Shown here: one piece after another, positions 20,481-30,289 of the stretch
How the letters are laid out: every line of letters begins with the position of its first letter
How positions within the stretch are numbered: the stretch's first letter is position 1
Assembly: GCF_017254865.1 (NCBI RefSeq)
Contig: NZ_JAFKCV010000003.1
Span: 248,001-312,000 of the forward strand
Direction of reading: 5' to 3'
Length of the DNA: 64,000 nt
DNA from: Bowmanella dokdonensis
GTDB lineage: Bacteria; Pseudomonadota; Gammaproteobacteria; Enterobacterales; Alteromonadaceae
Notes under the pieces: generated by a model
What the model was told of the DNA's origin: nothing
Seen by the model: only the letters and a program-made list of their open reading frames with translations
Databases searched by the model: none
Translations under genes and position numbers: made by a program

Positions 20481-22473
20481 GTGCTTGTTTTAACTGGGGA
20501 ACAAGGCGTCTGAGCTGACTCAGCGAGGCTTTTTGTTCCTGCTCACTCATTGGACGGTAGTTCATTCGCATATAATGGTAAGTAAGCTGGCCGAAACAAC
20601 GGGCAGCCTTACCCGGAAACCTTTGTGCAACTTCCTGATTAAAGTCCTGCGGCCCCTGCCAGGAAGGCCTCTGCAGGCCCTGTTTGGCGAGCAGTTTCAG
20701 GGCTTTTTTATAGTACCAGGCAGACGGGTTGCTGCGATCCGGCAACCAATGCTTTAGCTGGTAGAGTCCCAGTAGCAGGGCGATAGCCAGTACCAGGGCC
20801 AGACCGAATAACGCCAGCCGGGTAGGGGTCAGCTTTCCCAGCAGGGATTTGAGCATGTCCTGCTGGTTTTCGCGGCTGAACCCTAGCACCCAACGGCTCC
20901 ACAGGTAATCCATATCTGCCAGCATCAGGCGGAATTCGTTCAGCCAGGCAATATTGCGAAAGCCTGCCAATGGCGTATCAAGCAGAAAGCTCTCTTCATA
21001 AGCTACTGCCCGCTCCAGGCCGTAGTCCAACCGAAGCGGTGATACCAGCACTGTAGGGTCAAAACGTTGCCAGCCTTGGTCCGACAGCCATTCCACCCAC
21101 GCATGGGCATCATACTGATAGACGCTCATATACCGGTCACCCCGCATTTCCCCTCCCAGATAGCCGGTCACCATCCTGGCTGGAATACCGCCCAGTCGCA
21201 GCATGTAGGCCGCTGCGCTGGCATAGTGAGCACAAAACCCGGCTTTGTCCTCAAACAGGAACTGGTCAACGGGATCGACCGGCATGGGGTTGGGGCGCAG
21301 GGTGTAGCGAAAGCCGCCTGCGGTAAATACCTCCTTGACGGCTTGCAGGTAGGCTTTGTCACCGACATGCTCGGCTCTCAGTTGCAGGGCCAGCTCACGC
21401 GTTCTGGGATTGCCTTCTGCCGGCACCTGCAAGTTGAGGCGGTTGTCCAGCTCCGGAATGCCTTCCTGCAGGGGGGCCATAAAGTAGGACTTGACTTTGT
21501 AGGCGAGGCTGGATTGCAGATTAATGCGGCTGACTAATTGGTAGTCATGGCTCAGCCAAACCTGCGGGTCGCTGCTGATGGCGATGTCCAGCCCAAACAG
21601 CCAGCGCTGCTGGGTGGGCTCGGCAATGACCTGGTAGTCGAAGCTGGGTCCCTCAATGGCTGGTCTAAAAGCCAGTCCGGCGCTGCGGTAACGCTCTCGC
21701 AGTTTCTGGCGGTAGGGATGCACCTGCCAGCTTTTACCATCGAAATCCTCCAGAGTCAGTGCCCGCCAGTAGCGCTGGCTGGTATTGGGAACAATGGAGT
21801 CGAAGGTGGCCCGAAAGGCCAGATCTGCCGAGCGGGCCAACTGGGCCACATCGCCCGGGGTCACTCTTTCGCTAAGACCCGTCTCCGTGCCCTTGGCGGT
21901 TGGCATCTGCCACATTGGGCCCAGTTTCGGCATGACCAGAAACAGCAGCAGGGCTATGGGCAGCGCTTGCAGGCACAACATGCCGACCCGGTGACTTTGC
22001 TGTAACCAGGCGCTGGAGGGACTGATATGAAAGGCCAGGCTCAACAGCAGCAACAGGGTCAGCAGGCCGTACAACATACTGAAGGCAATGCTCTGATTGA
22101 ACACCAGGCCGGTGCCGATAAGAAAAAACTGTACGCTGATCAGTTGGAAATAGTCCCGTCGCGAGGCCAGGAGCATCAGTTTAAGGCTCGATGCCATCAC
22201 CAGCAGATTTAACATACCCAGCAGCAATCCCAACTGCCAGCCGAAATAAGCCAGGACAATGGCGCTCAGCACGGCCAGCAGGTTCAGCGTGCGCACCGAT
22301 AACTGATGCTTCTGCCAGTTGAGAAACAAGCTGAGCCGGATAATGACGGCGCACAGCACCAGCAGAAGGATCCAGAGTTGCAGGGGCTCAAACAAGCTGG
22401 CTGCATTGACCAGGAGCACCAGACTCAGCAACAGATGGGCATGATTATGGGCGGAGGGGTTCAACCTGGGCAT
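20461..22473 (-). CDS. TgpA-type transglutaminase-like membrane protein
   Basis: 670 residues. An N-terminal DUF3488 block of about six transmembrane helices is followed by a periplasmic transglutaminase-like domain. Its triad is visible: Cys in DKAGFCAHYASA, His in YDAHAWVEW and Asp in WQRFDPT. A further transmembrane helix and a DUF4129-type cytoplasmic tail follow. The Pseudomonas homologue TgpA is essential, with unknown substrate. It starts immediately after the DUF58 stop, and the set moxR-DUF58-tgpA is a conserved operon. Confidence 0.93.
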   Translation of the reverse strand: MPRLNPSAHNHAHLLLSLVLLVNAASLFEPLQLWILLLVLCAVIIRLSLFLNWQKHQLSVRTLNLLAVLSAIVLAYFGWQLGLLLGMLNLLVMASSLKLMLLASRRDYFQLISVQFFLIGTGLVFNQSIAFSMLYGLLTLLLLLSLAFHISPSSAWLQQSHRVGMLCLQALPIALLLFLVMPKLGPMWQMPTAKGTETGLSERVTPGDVAQLARSADLAFRATFDSIVPNTSQRYWRALTLEDFDGKSWQVHPYRQKLRERYRSAGLAFRPAIEGPSFDYQVIAEPTQQRWLFGLDIAISSDPQVWLSHDYQLVSRINLQSSLAYKVKSYFMAPLQEGIPELDNRLNLQVPAEGNPRTRELALQLRAEHVGDKAYLQAVKEVFTAGGFRYTLRPNPMPVDPVDQFLFEDKAGFCAHYASAAAYMLRLGGIPARMVTGYLGGEMRGDRYMSVYQYDAHAWVEWLSDQGWQRFDPTVLVSPLRLDYGLERAVAYEESFLLDTPLAGFRNIAWLNEFRLMLADMDYLWSRWVLGFSRENQQDMLKSLLGKLTPTRLALFGLALVLAIALLLGLYQLKHWLPDRSNPSAWYYKKALKLLAKQGLQRPSWQGPQDFNQEVAQRFPGKAARCFGQLTYHYMRMNYRPMSEQEQKASLSQLRRLVPQLKQALSEGGG

Positions 22474-23445
22474 TCAGGAGCCCATCCTGTAAAGGGCCAA
22501 CGCCGTCAGGCAGCGGTGCAGATGCTCATTGCCCTTGTCAGGCTGGTGTCGCATCCCCCCCAATTCCAGACCATAGGTCATCCCGGCGCTGTCCAATTCC
22601 AGAATCATGAAACAAAGCTCTGACAACTGATGCTCCAGCCGGTCCGATCCTTGCGGCAGCAGTTTCAGCCAGGCGCTTTGCCTGGCCTGACTGGAAAATT
22701 TCTTACTGATCATTCCCTGGCCTTTGGCGACCTGTTTCCAGGCTACGTGATAGAGGGGCTGGCCGGGACGGTACTCGGTCAGGCTGTCGAAATTGTCGTG
22801 GCCGTCCTCCACCGACAGTGGGCCCTCGGTTTCGCCTTTTGCCGTTTCGCTGATCAGGGGCAGATTGCAGGGCAGCGGTGCAGGGTAGACGATGACTTCA
22901 CAGTCAAACGACAGATGGGTCCAGCAACGAAACAGGCCCAGGGGATAATAGCTGCATAGGGTGACTCGGGGGGGGCGCAATATTCCCCGTTCCGGACTGT
23001 CAAGTTCCAATCCCACGGGGTTGGTCATGTTACTCAATTCAACCGATTGCCGGACCTGTTGTCCATACCAGGAAAAGTGCAGCCGACCAAACCTGTTACG
23101 GTCATTATCCGGCCCCAGTATCCAGATCGGCAGATTAGCCACATCGCCAGCAAAGCTGTGGCTAACTTTGCCCAGTTGCAGCCGTATACCGGCAAAATTC
23201 AGATAGCTGGCCAACAGGCTGACCAGAAACAGAGAGAGCAGGAAATAACCCAGGATCAGGATCAGGTTGTTCTGATAATTAGTGCCGAGAATAAAAAGTG
23301 CCAGACAAAGGATGAGATACAGCAGGCCAAACCTTGAAGGAAAAATAAAAATATTGTTGCGGTTAAGAGTGAATTCCCGGCTGCCGGGGATTCTTCGCTC
23401 CAGCCAGGCATGCATTTTACGCTGCAACAGGTTTGCCTTAGCCAT
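22474..23445 (-). CDS. DUF58 domain protein
   Basis: 323 residues. Two N-terminal transmembrane helices (about 30-75) precede a cytoplasmic or periplasmic region carrying the DUF58 core (DSLTEYRPGQPLYHVAWKQVAKG, key residues REYRPG-like and WKQ). DUF58 proteins pair with MoxR ATPases and are thought to act as chaperone-linked VWA-like partners. It lies 3 nt after moxR and abuts tgpA. Confidence 0.9.
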   Translation of the reverse strand: MAKANLLQRKMHAWLERRIPGSREFTLNRNNIFIFPSRFGLLYLILCLALFILGTNYQNNLILILGYFLLSLFLVSLLASYLNFAGIRLQLGKVSHSFAGDVANLPIWILGPDNDRNRFGRLHFSWYGQQVRQSVELSNMTNPVGLELDSPERGILRPPRVTLCSYYPLGLFRCWTHLSFDCEVIVYPAPLPCNLPLISETAKGETEGPLSVEDGHDNFDSLTEYRPGQPLYHVAWKQVAKGQGMISKKFSSQARQSAWLKLLPQGSDRLEHQLSELCFMILELDSAGMTYGLELGGMRHQPDKGNEHLHRCLTALALYRMGS

Positions 23446-23448
23446 GCC

Positions 23449-24366
23449 TCAGGCTGCCAGTGGATCAACGTGCTCCAGCAACTGTCGGCTCAGGCTGGAC
23501 TTACTCTGGTGCTCCGCCAATGCGGCTCTGAGGCGGTGTTCCGCCACTGCCGGCAGCACGGCCTGTATGTCTTCCGGGATCAGATAGTCACGCTCGTGCA
23601 GCAAAGCCCAGCTGCGGGCGGCCTGCAAAATGGCTTTGCTTGCTCTGGGAGAGAGAGCATTGGCAAAGAGATCGGATTCACGACTGAAGGTTACCAGTCG
23701 CAATATGTAGTCCAGAATTCCCTCCGAGGCGTGAATCTTGCCCAGATGTTGTTGCAACCTCAGCAACTGCTGGATGTCAATAACCTGTTTCAGTCTGACA
23801 GAGCGGTCGGCCTGGGGCTGCTGGAGCATTTTCTTCTCTGCCTGCCAGTTGGGGTAGCCCAGTTGAACCCGCATCAGAAACCTGTCCAGTTGCGATTCCG
23901 GCAGCGGGTAGGTGCCGGCCTGATGAACCGGATTTTGCGTGCCGATGACAAAAAAAGGTTCAGGCAAATGGTGTGTCTTGCCGTCAAGACTCACCTGATG
24001 TTCTTCCATTGCTTCAAGCAGCGCGCTTTGGGTCTTGGGACTTGCCCGGTTGATCTCATCTGCCAGCACGACCTGACTGAATATCGGGCCGGGATGAAAG
24101 CGAAAGCTCTGTTGTTGGTTGTCGAATATATTGACCCCCAGCATGTCGGCCGGCAATAAATCCGAAGTAAACTGGATGCGGGAGAAATTCAGTCCGAAAA
24201 CCTGTGCCAACGCATGGGAGAGGGTGGTTTTTCCCATGCCGGGCAAATCTTCAATCAGCAAGTGCCCTCCCGCAAGCAGGCAGGTCAAAGCCAGGCGAAC
24301 TTCCTGCTGTTTTCCCAGAATCAGAGTGCTGATTTGCTCAACGGCTTGCTGGATCTGTGTCTGCAT
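23449..24366 (-). CDS. MoxR-family AAA+ ATPase
   Basis: 305 residues. Walker A is DLPGMGKTT (about residues 40-48), Walker B is VVLADEINRASPKTQ, sensor 1 is IGTQNP and a C-terminal lid domain follows. MoxR ATPases are thought to remodel or activate partner proteins encoded beside them. The partners here are the DUF58 and TgpA proteins downstream, in one operon. A promoter is expected in the 24367-24430 region. Confidence 0.94.
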   Translation of the reverse strand: MQTQIQQAVEQISTLILGKQQEVRLALTCLLAGGHLLIEDLPGMGKTTLSHALAQVFGLNFSRIQFTSDLLPADMLGVNIFDNQQQSFRFHPGPIFSQVVLADEINRASPKTQSALLEAMEEHQVSLDGKTHHLPEPFFVIGTQNPVHQAGTYPLPESQLDRFLMRVQLGYPNWQAEKKMLQQPQADRSVRLKQVIDIQQLLRLQQHLGKIHASEGILDYILRLVTFSRESDLFANALSPRASKAILQAARSWALLHERDYLIPEDIQAVLPAVAEHRLRAALAEHQSKSSLSRQLLEHVDPLAA

Positions 24367-24704
24367 CTTAATACCTTGTAGTGGATTCGCTGCCTGCGTA
24401 TACAGCTAAATGACGGTCATTTACCGATGGCCTCTGTATAACCATAGCTGTCCTGACTGGAGATTAACAAAAGCCGGCTTTACGTCGTTTGTCATACCAT
24501 TACCGACTGGTCGCAATAAGAAGGAACCTAATCGCCAGGACTCAGATGGGCCTCAACCTGATGGTATTCTGGAATCTCCGTTGTGACTTTTTACTACCAG
24601 TTTGGCAAGCATGCCATAGTGGTTGCCTTGAAGATTATAGGCTTTGATAACCTGGTATAAACAAAAAAGGCCGGCAGAGCCGGCCTGAGAAGAAAAGGTA
24701 AGAG
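24367..24704. other. Intergenic region between the hns-like gene and moxR
   Basis: No credible reading frame. It contains two notable dyads: AAATGAC-G-GTCATTT at 24408-24422, about 45 bp upstream of moxR, and the perfect 12-bp palindrome AAAGCCGGCTTT at 24470-24481. The first is well placed to be an operator of the moxR operon. Confidence 0.5.
24663..24686 (-). terminator. Terminator of the H-NS-like gene
   Basis: AGGCCGGC-AGA-GCCGGCCT stem, followed on the minus strand by TTTTTTG, 19 nt past the stop codon. Confidence 0.88.
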
Positions 24705-25100
24705 TTAAACTGCGAAACTATCCAGTTTTCCCTGCTCCTTTAATTTAGCAAAGACTTTTGGTGTACGGCCAATACCTGTCCAGGTATGTTCTGTACCCGT
24801 TTCATCCGTATAACGATATTTGATGGGGCGCTTCTGTCCGGTTTTTTTGCCGCCTGCGGGTTTATCTGCGCCTGCCAGGTCATCGATATCCAGCCCCGCT
24901 TCCTGCATCTGTCTGAGGATAGCGTCTTTGAGGGCTTGTTTCTTTTCCAGTTCACGGATCTTTTCAGCTTCCTGCTCGCGTTTGTTTTCAATAACAGCAT
25001 CTAGCTTCTCGGCAACTTGTTCCAATTCTGCTACTGACAGATCCTTGACGGCAGCCTGCAAGCGTCGTGCGTGGGTTAAAATGCTGATAAATTCACTCAT
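24705..25100 (-). CDS. H-NS family nucleoid protein
   Basis: 131 residues. The N-terminal coiled-coil oligomerisation region spans about 1-65 and is rich in Glu/Lys/Arg. The linker has GKKTGQKRP. The C-terminal DNA-binding domain is YRYTDETGTEHTWTGIGRTP, with the AT-hook-like GIGRTP in the position of the H-NS QGRTP motif. It is likely a xenogeneic silencer or nucleoid protein. It is monocistronic with its own terminator and an AT-rich upstream region suited to autoregulation. I cannot tell H-NS from a StpA/paralogue. Confidence 0.88.
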   Translation of the reverse strand: MSEFISILTHARRLQAAVKDLSVAELEQVAEKLDAVIENKREQEAEKIRELEKKQALKDAILRQMQEAGLDIDDLAGADKPAGGKKTGQKRPIKYRYTDETGTEHTWTGIGRTPKVFAKLKEQGKLDSFAV

Positions 25101-25424
25101 TCGGTCACCTTATTTCTGAGTTGATATTTTTGATGGGGTATGTATAAAAATACGGTGTGTATAATATTTTTGCAATAGATAACTGGCGTAAATCATCATG
25201 AAAAGGCTGAAATACCGAACAAAGAATTAAATTCAACCAATGGTAAAGGACTATTACTTATTTCCAGTGACCAACCTAACGTTTCCGTCAGAATATTGAC
25301 CCACAAAAATGTCCATGGCCGGAGCTGGATTATACTCTTGGGTTTATAAAGTCTACCAGACGGTGTGAGGCACAGGTTTATCTTTGATCTTTTTTGTAAC
25401 AATTCGTCCTTTACGATCCCTATC
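25101..25424. other. AT-rich intergenic region upstream of the hns-like gene
   Basis: No credible gene; an 88-codon minus-strand frame here overlaps the antiporter gene and lacks any recognisable feature. Minus-strand promoter candidates for the hns-like gene are TTGCAA followed 17 bp later by TATTTT, and the nearby TATTAT (about 25140-25175). The high A+T content could be bound by the gene product itself. Confidence 0.45.
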
Positions 25425-27116
25425 TTAATTGAATAAGTCGCTACTGAGCAGCCCAATGCCAATTAAAATTGCCAGTCCAAGCAGGAGTTTTAATAAAAGT
25501 TGACTGGTGTCAAATGCTGTCAGACCGGACTGATGGGAAAAAGGTCTGAGTATGACAGACTGGACCCTTGCAATACCGGGTTGGGTGAACTCTCGCACAG
25601 ACCACAGCCACCGGGCCATATTGGGCAAGTATTTCCTGTATAACCAGTCTGAATCGAGATTGACGGATCTTAGTTCCGGCGGATAAATACCCTGCTTGTT
25701 CAACCAGACAAAGGCAAGCGCAGAGAAAAATAACAACTGCAATTGCGTGAGGGTATGGGTGAGGTCATAAGGCCAGTAGTTCATCTGCCAGGGCAGAAGC
25801 CGGTACAGAAGCTGGGGAAACATTCCAATCAACAGGCACAAAAAGGCGGACATGGACATGGCAAACAGCATATGCACAGGCGCCTCTTTCGGTCTGAGTC
25901 CCCGATCATGGGCAAAGAAGGCAAAGAACGGGATCTTAATACCGGCATGATGGAAAACCCCTGCCGAGGCAAACAGCAGTGCCAGCCAAAGCCAGTCATG
26001 GCCAGCTTCAATCATCGCGCTCATGATCATGCTTTTGGTAACGAAACCACTGAACAGGGGAAATGCTGAAATGGATCCGGCGCCAATGATGCACAGCAGC
26101 GTGCTTTTGGGCATGGTCTTGTGCAGGCCGCCAAGATCCGAACCCAAGGTATGACCCACCCGGTGCAATACTGCGCCCATGGACATAAATAACAATCCTT
26201 TGAAGATCACATCGGCAAAGGCATGAGCTACCGCCCCGTTAAGCGCCAGGGCGGTGCCCAAGCCCACACCACAGACCATAAAGCCGAGCTGGTTGATGAG
26301 GCTGTAGGCCAGGACCCGGCGCAGATCATTTTCGATGACGGCATAGAATATGGGAAAGCAGGTCATGATGGCGCCGATATATACCAATAGCTCAGTGCCT
26401 GCGAATCCCCGGGCCAGCGCATAGACGGCAACCTTGGTGGTAAATGCCGATAAAAAAAGCGTACCTGAGGCGGTGGACTCAGGATAGGCATCCACCAGCC
26501 AGTTGTGCAGCAAGGGAAAGGCACATTTGATACCAAAAGCGAACAGGATCAAGCCTCCTGCAATCCCGTCAGCCTGCATGGCGTCAAAGCGCAAGGTGCC
26601 TGTCTGCTGGAACTGCACGAGGGCACCGCTTAACAGCAATACGCCGGAAAGCACCTGTACAATCAGATAGCGTATGCCGGCACCCCTGGCTGTTTGTGTT
26701 TGCCGGGCAAACACCAGTCCAGAGGAGCTAACTGCCATCATCTCCCAGAACAGAAACAGGCTGAGCAAATCGCCACTGAAGACCGCTCCCAAAGCACTCC
26801 CTGCATACAGCAGAGCGCTGACCTGCTGCAGCGTATCTTTCACATGTAAGGCGTAAACAAAGCCAATAAAGGCCGCCAGGTGAAACAGATAGCCAAACAA
26901 CAGACTCAGTTTGTCGACCCTGAGCCACTCCATGGACAAGGATGCAAGTTGCCAGCTCCAACTGGCATCAGGAGACAGTATAATTAACTGCCCCAGACTC
27001 AGCAGGGGAACAAGGGGCAACAGGAACCGTAATCTGGGGCCGAACAGGGGACTGAGCAGAAGATAGAACAGCGCCGCCAGATAGAAGTTCAGAAAGGGAG
27101 GATACTCAGCCATCAT
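25425..27116 (-). CDS. MrpD/NuoL-like proton-conducting antiporter subunit (third paralogue)
   Basis: About 563 residues and about 14-16 transmembrane helices. The proton-channel residues are kept: Glu in LFLFWEMMAVSSS and Lys in FGIKCAFPLLHNW, plus a second Lys in SAFTTKVAVYAL. It is related to MrpA-N/MrpD and NuoL/M/N. The C-terminal extension (about 430-563) goes beyond MrpD and carries a hydrophilic stretch before a last helix. The frame opens at 27131, but ATG codons at 27116 and 27113 follow the GAGGA site. It is the last gene of the operon and overlaps the small membrane protein gene. Confidence 0.85.
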   Translation of the reverse strand: MMAEYPPFLNFYLAALFYLLLSPLFGPRLRFLLPLVPLLSLGQLIILSPDASWSWQLASLSMEWLRVDKLSLLFGYLFHLAAFIGFVYALHVKDTLQQVSALLYAGSALGAVFSGDLLSLFLFWEMMAVSSSGLVFARQTQTARGAGIRYLIVQVLSGVLLLSGALVQFQQTGTLRFDAMQADGIAGGLILFAFGIKCAFPLLHNWLVDAYPESTASGTLFLSAFTTKVAVYALARGFAGTELLVYIGAIMTCFPIFYAVIENDLRRVLAYSLINQLGFMVCGVGLGTALALNGAVAHAFADVIFKGLLFMSMGAVLHRVGHTLGSDLGGLHKTMPKSTLLCIIGAGSISAFPLFSGFVTKSMIMSAMIEAGHDWLWLALLFASAGVFHHAGIKIPFFAFFAHDRGLRPKEAPVHMLFAMSMSAFLCLLIGMFPQLLYRLLPWQMNYWPYDLTHTLTQLQLLFFSALAFVWLNKQGIYPPELRSVNLDSDWLYRKYLPNMARWLWSVREFTQPGIARVQSVILRPFSHQSGLTAFDTSQLLLKLLLGLAILIGIGLLSSDLFN

Positions 27117-27342
27117 AGTAATCCTCATCACGCTTCAGCAACCGGCGCATCCACTTGGCCACCACTACCAGCGTCACACAGGCAACGAAACCAAAGAGGG
27201 GATAAAAGGCGGGGATCTTCTCAATCTGCAGGTAATGATGCCGATGGAGGAGGAAATCCAACACCAGCAGAAGTACGCAAAGGCCATAGAAACTGCGCAG
27301 AATCCATTTGATGTGGTTGGCTTTATCAAAAAATCCTGACAT
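27106..27342 (-). CDS. Small two-helix membrane protein in the antiporter operon
   Basis: 78 residues with two predicted transmembrane helices (about 13-30 and 47-65) and charged ends (KRDEDYYDG tail). I recognise no family. It lies 5 nt after the second MrpD-like gene and overlaps the third by about 11 nt. That makes an accessory subunit of the antiporter complex plausible, by context only. Confidence 0.72.
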   Translation of the reverse strand: MSGFFDKANHIKWILRSFYGLCVLLLVLDFLLHRHHYLQIEKIPAFYPLFGFVACVTLVVVAKWMRRLLKRDEDYYDG

Positions 27343-27347
27343 CAGAC

Positions 27348-28814
27348 TTATCCTCCTGTGTTGGCAAAGGCCAGGTTCAGGCCCGATTGAATCAACCTAA
27401 TAAAAGGCTCGGGCATCCAGAACAATAGCAGACAGATAGCCGATGGAGCGGCCATGCCCAGCAGGCAGGGCCAGGGTGCTTCCCGGACGGTGCTGCGCTG
27501 GCTCGACTGGCTGAAGAAGGCCTGTACCGGAATAATCAGCAGGTAATAGATATTCAGCAGCGAGCTGACCATCAGGATCGCCAGTAATAGCCAGTGTCTG
27601 GCCTCAATGCTGCCCAGTGCCAGATACCATTTACTCCACATGCCGCCAAACAGGGGCAGACCGATAATACTCAGGCTGCCCAGGGTAAAAACCACAAAGG
27701 TGAAGGGCATCCGGCGACCCATTCCGGCCAGTTCGCTGACTCGGGTTTTATGGGTGGTGACCAGAATAGCACCGGCGGCAAAGAACAGGCTGATCTTGGC
27801 AAACCCGTGCATCAGGATATGCAGACTGGCGCCGAGCATGCCCAGTTGGTTGGCCAGCATAACCCCAAGCACTATGTAACTGAGCTGGCTAATGGTCGAA
27901 TAGGCCAGTCGTTCCTTGAGGTTGTCCTTACTGATGGCGACAAAAGAAGCCAGCAAAATGGTCAGGGCAGGAAACCAAATCAGCCACTCTTGGACCAATG
28001 CCTGCTGTAATTGGACGGGGCCGAAGATGAACAGGCTGATTTTCAGAATGGAAAACACGCCGGCTTTGACCACCGCCACTGCGTGCAACAGGGCGCTGAC
28101 AGGGGTCGGGGCTACCATGGCGGCAGGCAGCCAGGCATGCAGGGGCATCAGGGCAGCTTTGCCGATGCCCAGCAGAAACATCAGGTACAACATGCCGGTC
28201 CAAAATGGCGAGAGTCGGTCGGCCAGCAACCCGCCGGCCACAAAGCTGACGCTGCCACTGAGATACCATACCAGCAGTATCGCCGGCAGCAACAAGCTGA
28301 TAGAGGTACCCATCAACAGACCCAGATAACGCCGCCCGCTGGCTTTGGCCTGTTCATCGCCCGAGTGGGTTACAAGGGGATAAGTGGACAGGGTCAGCAG
28401 CTCGTAAAAAAGGAACAGTGTGAGTAGATCGGCTGCCAGGATCAGACCCATCAGGCTGGCAATGGCCAGGGCAAAACAGCTGTAGAAGCGGGTTTGCTGC
28501 TTCTCATGGTGGGCGCGCATATAGCCAATGGCATAGCAGGTAGTGACCAGCCACAGGCTGCTGGCCATGAGTGCAAACATCAATCCCAGCGGTTCCAGTG
28601 CAAGGCTGAGGGTGAGACCTGGCAGCGGCTCTGCAAGAATCAGCGTCTCATTTGACAGATGCAGCTCATGCCGCCATCCCCAGAGGCAGAGCATAAAAAG
28701 CGATAAACCACCGGCCAGGCTGGCAGCTTCGCGCAAGTTGGGCCAGCGTTCCAGCAGCCATACCAGGGCCATCGTCAGCAGGGGGGTAAGCATAATCCAC
28801 ATCAGCCAACTCAT
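27348..28814 (-). CDS. MrpD-like antiporter subunit (second paralogue)
   Basis: 488 residues, about 14 transmembrane helices. It keeps the key Glu in LTLFLFYELLTLSTYP and Lys in GIGKAALMPLHAWLPAAM, with another Lys in HAVAVVKAGVF. These are the residues used for proton translocation in the Mrp/complex I family. It overlaps the first MrpD gene by 4 nt. Confidence 0.9.
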   Translation of the reverse strand: MSWLMWIMLTPLLTMALVWLLERWPNLREAASLAGGLSLFMLCLWGWRHELHLSNETLILAEPLPGLTLSLALEPLGLMFALMASSLWLVTTCYAIGYMRAHHEKQQTRFYSCFALAIASLMGLILAADLLTLFLFYELLTLSTYPLVTHSGDEQAKASGRRYLGLLMGTSISLLLPAILLVWYLSGSVSFVAGGLLADRLSPFWTGMLYLMFLLGIGKAALMPLHAWLPAAMVAPTPVSALLHAVAVVKAGVFSILKISLFIFGPVQLQQALVQEWLIWFPALTILLASFVAISKDNLKERLAYSTISQLSYIVLGVMLANQLGMLGASLHILMHGFAKISLFFAAGAILVTTHKTRVSELAGMGRRMPFTFVVFTLGSLSIIGLPLFGGMWSKWYLALGSIEARHWLLLAILMVSSLLNIYYLLIIPVQAFFSQSSQRSTVREAPWPCLLGMAAPSAICLLLFWMPEPFIRLIQSGLNLAFANTGG

Positions 28815-30289
28815 GGATGAACTCCCAGCAATTGACGGGCGGCGTCCATGGCCACACCCAGAGTGAATCGTGTATCAAGACCAAAGTAGACAATTGCAAG
28901 ACAAAGCAGGCCGCAGGCCAGCCACATCCCCCTGCCTGGCACAGGGCCGGTGGAAGTCTCAGGCGGATTCTGGGGCACAAAATACAGCGTCTCGATAAAC
29001 TTCCAGACATACAGGATAGCCAGCAGGGAACCGAGCAGAATGACCACCAGCAGCCACCAATGACCCTGCTCAATAGCCGCCAGGGCGAGCATCCACTTGC
29101 TGATAAATCCCACTGTCCCCGGAAAGCCGATAAGACTCAGACCGCCAGTCAGAAACAGGAGCAACAGCCAGGGCCGGTGAGTACCGCCGGCCAGCCGTGT
29201 CAGCAAGGTAGTGCCCGGGCCCAGCGCCAGCATTCCAGCTCCCATAAATAGGGCAGCCTTGGTGATTCCATGGTTGAACAGATGAACCAGTGCGCCTGAG
29301 AGCCCGGTGACCGTCAGTAGTCCCAATCCGACCACGCTGTAACCCAACTGCGCGATGCTGGAATAGGCGAGCAGGCGCTTCAGATCAGTCTGTTGAATTG
29401 CTCTGAGAGAGCCAAACAGAATGGCCAGGGACCCTGCCAGCAGTAACAGATCAGCGAACAGACGGCTCAAAGAAAACTCAACGCCAAACACATCCAGCAG
29501 GCAGCGAACGACAACATACAAGGCAACCTTGGTGGAGGTGGCTGACAACAGGGCACTGACGGCCTGGGGGGAAAACTGATACACATTGGGCAGCCAGGCA
29601 TGCAAAGGATAGATGGCTGCCTTGAGCAGCAGGCCGGTAAAGAGAAAGGCAAAACCGCTGTACAGGGTCATTGGCTGGTCGGACTGGCCGATTTGGCTGG
29701 CCAGATCCTGCATATTCAGGGTGCCCGTGGCGGCATAGCACAGTCCCACGCCAATTAAAAAAAAGCTGGCACCCAGAGTGCCGCTCAGCAGGTACTGGAA
29801 GGCTGCCATCAGCGCCTGGCGTTGGCGGCCCATGCCGATGAGGGCGTAGGTGGAGAGTGAGGAAATCTCCAGAAATACGAACAGATTGAAGATATCGCCG
29901 GTCAGTACGATACCCAGCAATCCAGTCACCACCAGTTGCCAGGTGGCATAAAACAGTCCCAGCTTACGGCCCGGTATCTCGGCTTCGATACTGGCCTTGG
30001 CGTAGAGCAGACAAACGAAGTTAATCAGACAGACCAGCAGTGCCATGAGCCCGTTCAGGCTGTCCAGGCGGTAGCTGATTCCCCAGGGGGGCGCCCAGCC
30101 ACCCAATTCGTAGTGTATCGCTGTGCCTCCCTGGACATCCAGCAATACGTTTACAGCCAGATAAAGCTGCAGAGTTGCCGTCAAAATTGCCAACCCCCAA
30201 CTCAGGTTTTTACTGGGCAACAGGGCAATAAGAGGGGCCGCCAGCATTGGCAGCACCACCAGCATTATGGTCATATGATTTTCAATCAC
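28811..30289 (-). CDS. MrpD/MnhD antiporter subunit (first paralogue)
   Basis: 492 residues, about 14 transmembrane helices. The conserved Glu lies in NLFVFLEISSLSTYALIG and the Lys in LLLKAAIYPLHAWLPN. SATSTKVALYVVVR supplies a further Lys. It directly follows the MrpC gene with a 4-nt overlap, which is the canonical C-D order, so this copy is the best candidate for the true MrpD. Confidence 0.93.
   Translation of the reverse strand: MIENHMTIMLVVLPMLAAPLIALLPSKNLSWGLAILTATLQLYLAVNVLLDVQGGTAIHYELGGWAPPWGISYRLDSLNGLMALLVCLINFVCLLYAKASIEAEIPGRKLGLFYATWQLVVTGLLGIVLTGDIFNLFVFLEISSLSTYALIGMGRQRQALMAAFQYLLSGTLGASFFLIGVGLCYAATGTLNMQDLASQIGQSDQPMTLYSGFAFLFTGLLLKAAIYPLHAWLPNVYQFSPQAVSALLSATSTKVALYVVVRCLLDVFGVEFSLSRLFADLLLLAGSLAILFGSLRAIQQTDLKRLLAYSSIAQLGYSVVGLGLLTVTGLSGALVHLFNHGITKAALFMGAGMLALGPGTTLLTRLAGGTHRPWLLLLFLTGGLSLIGFPGTVGFISKWMLALAAIEQGHWWLLVVILLGSLLAILYVWKFIETLYFVPQNPPETSTGPVPGRGMWLACGLLCLAIVYFGLDTRFTLGVAMDAARQLLGVHP

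Noticed and set aside
25196-25462. An 88-codon minus-strand frame upstream of the hns-like gene
   Set aside because: It overlaps the end of the antiporter gene, lacks a ribosome site and recognisable features, and lies in AT-rich regulatory DNA.
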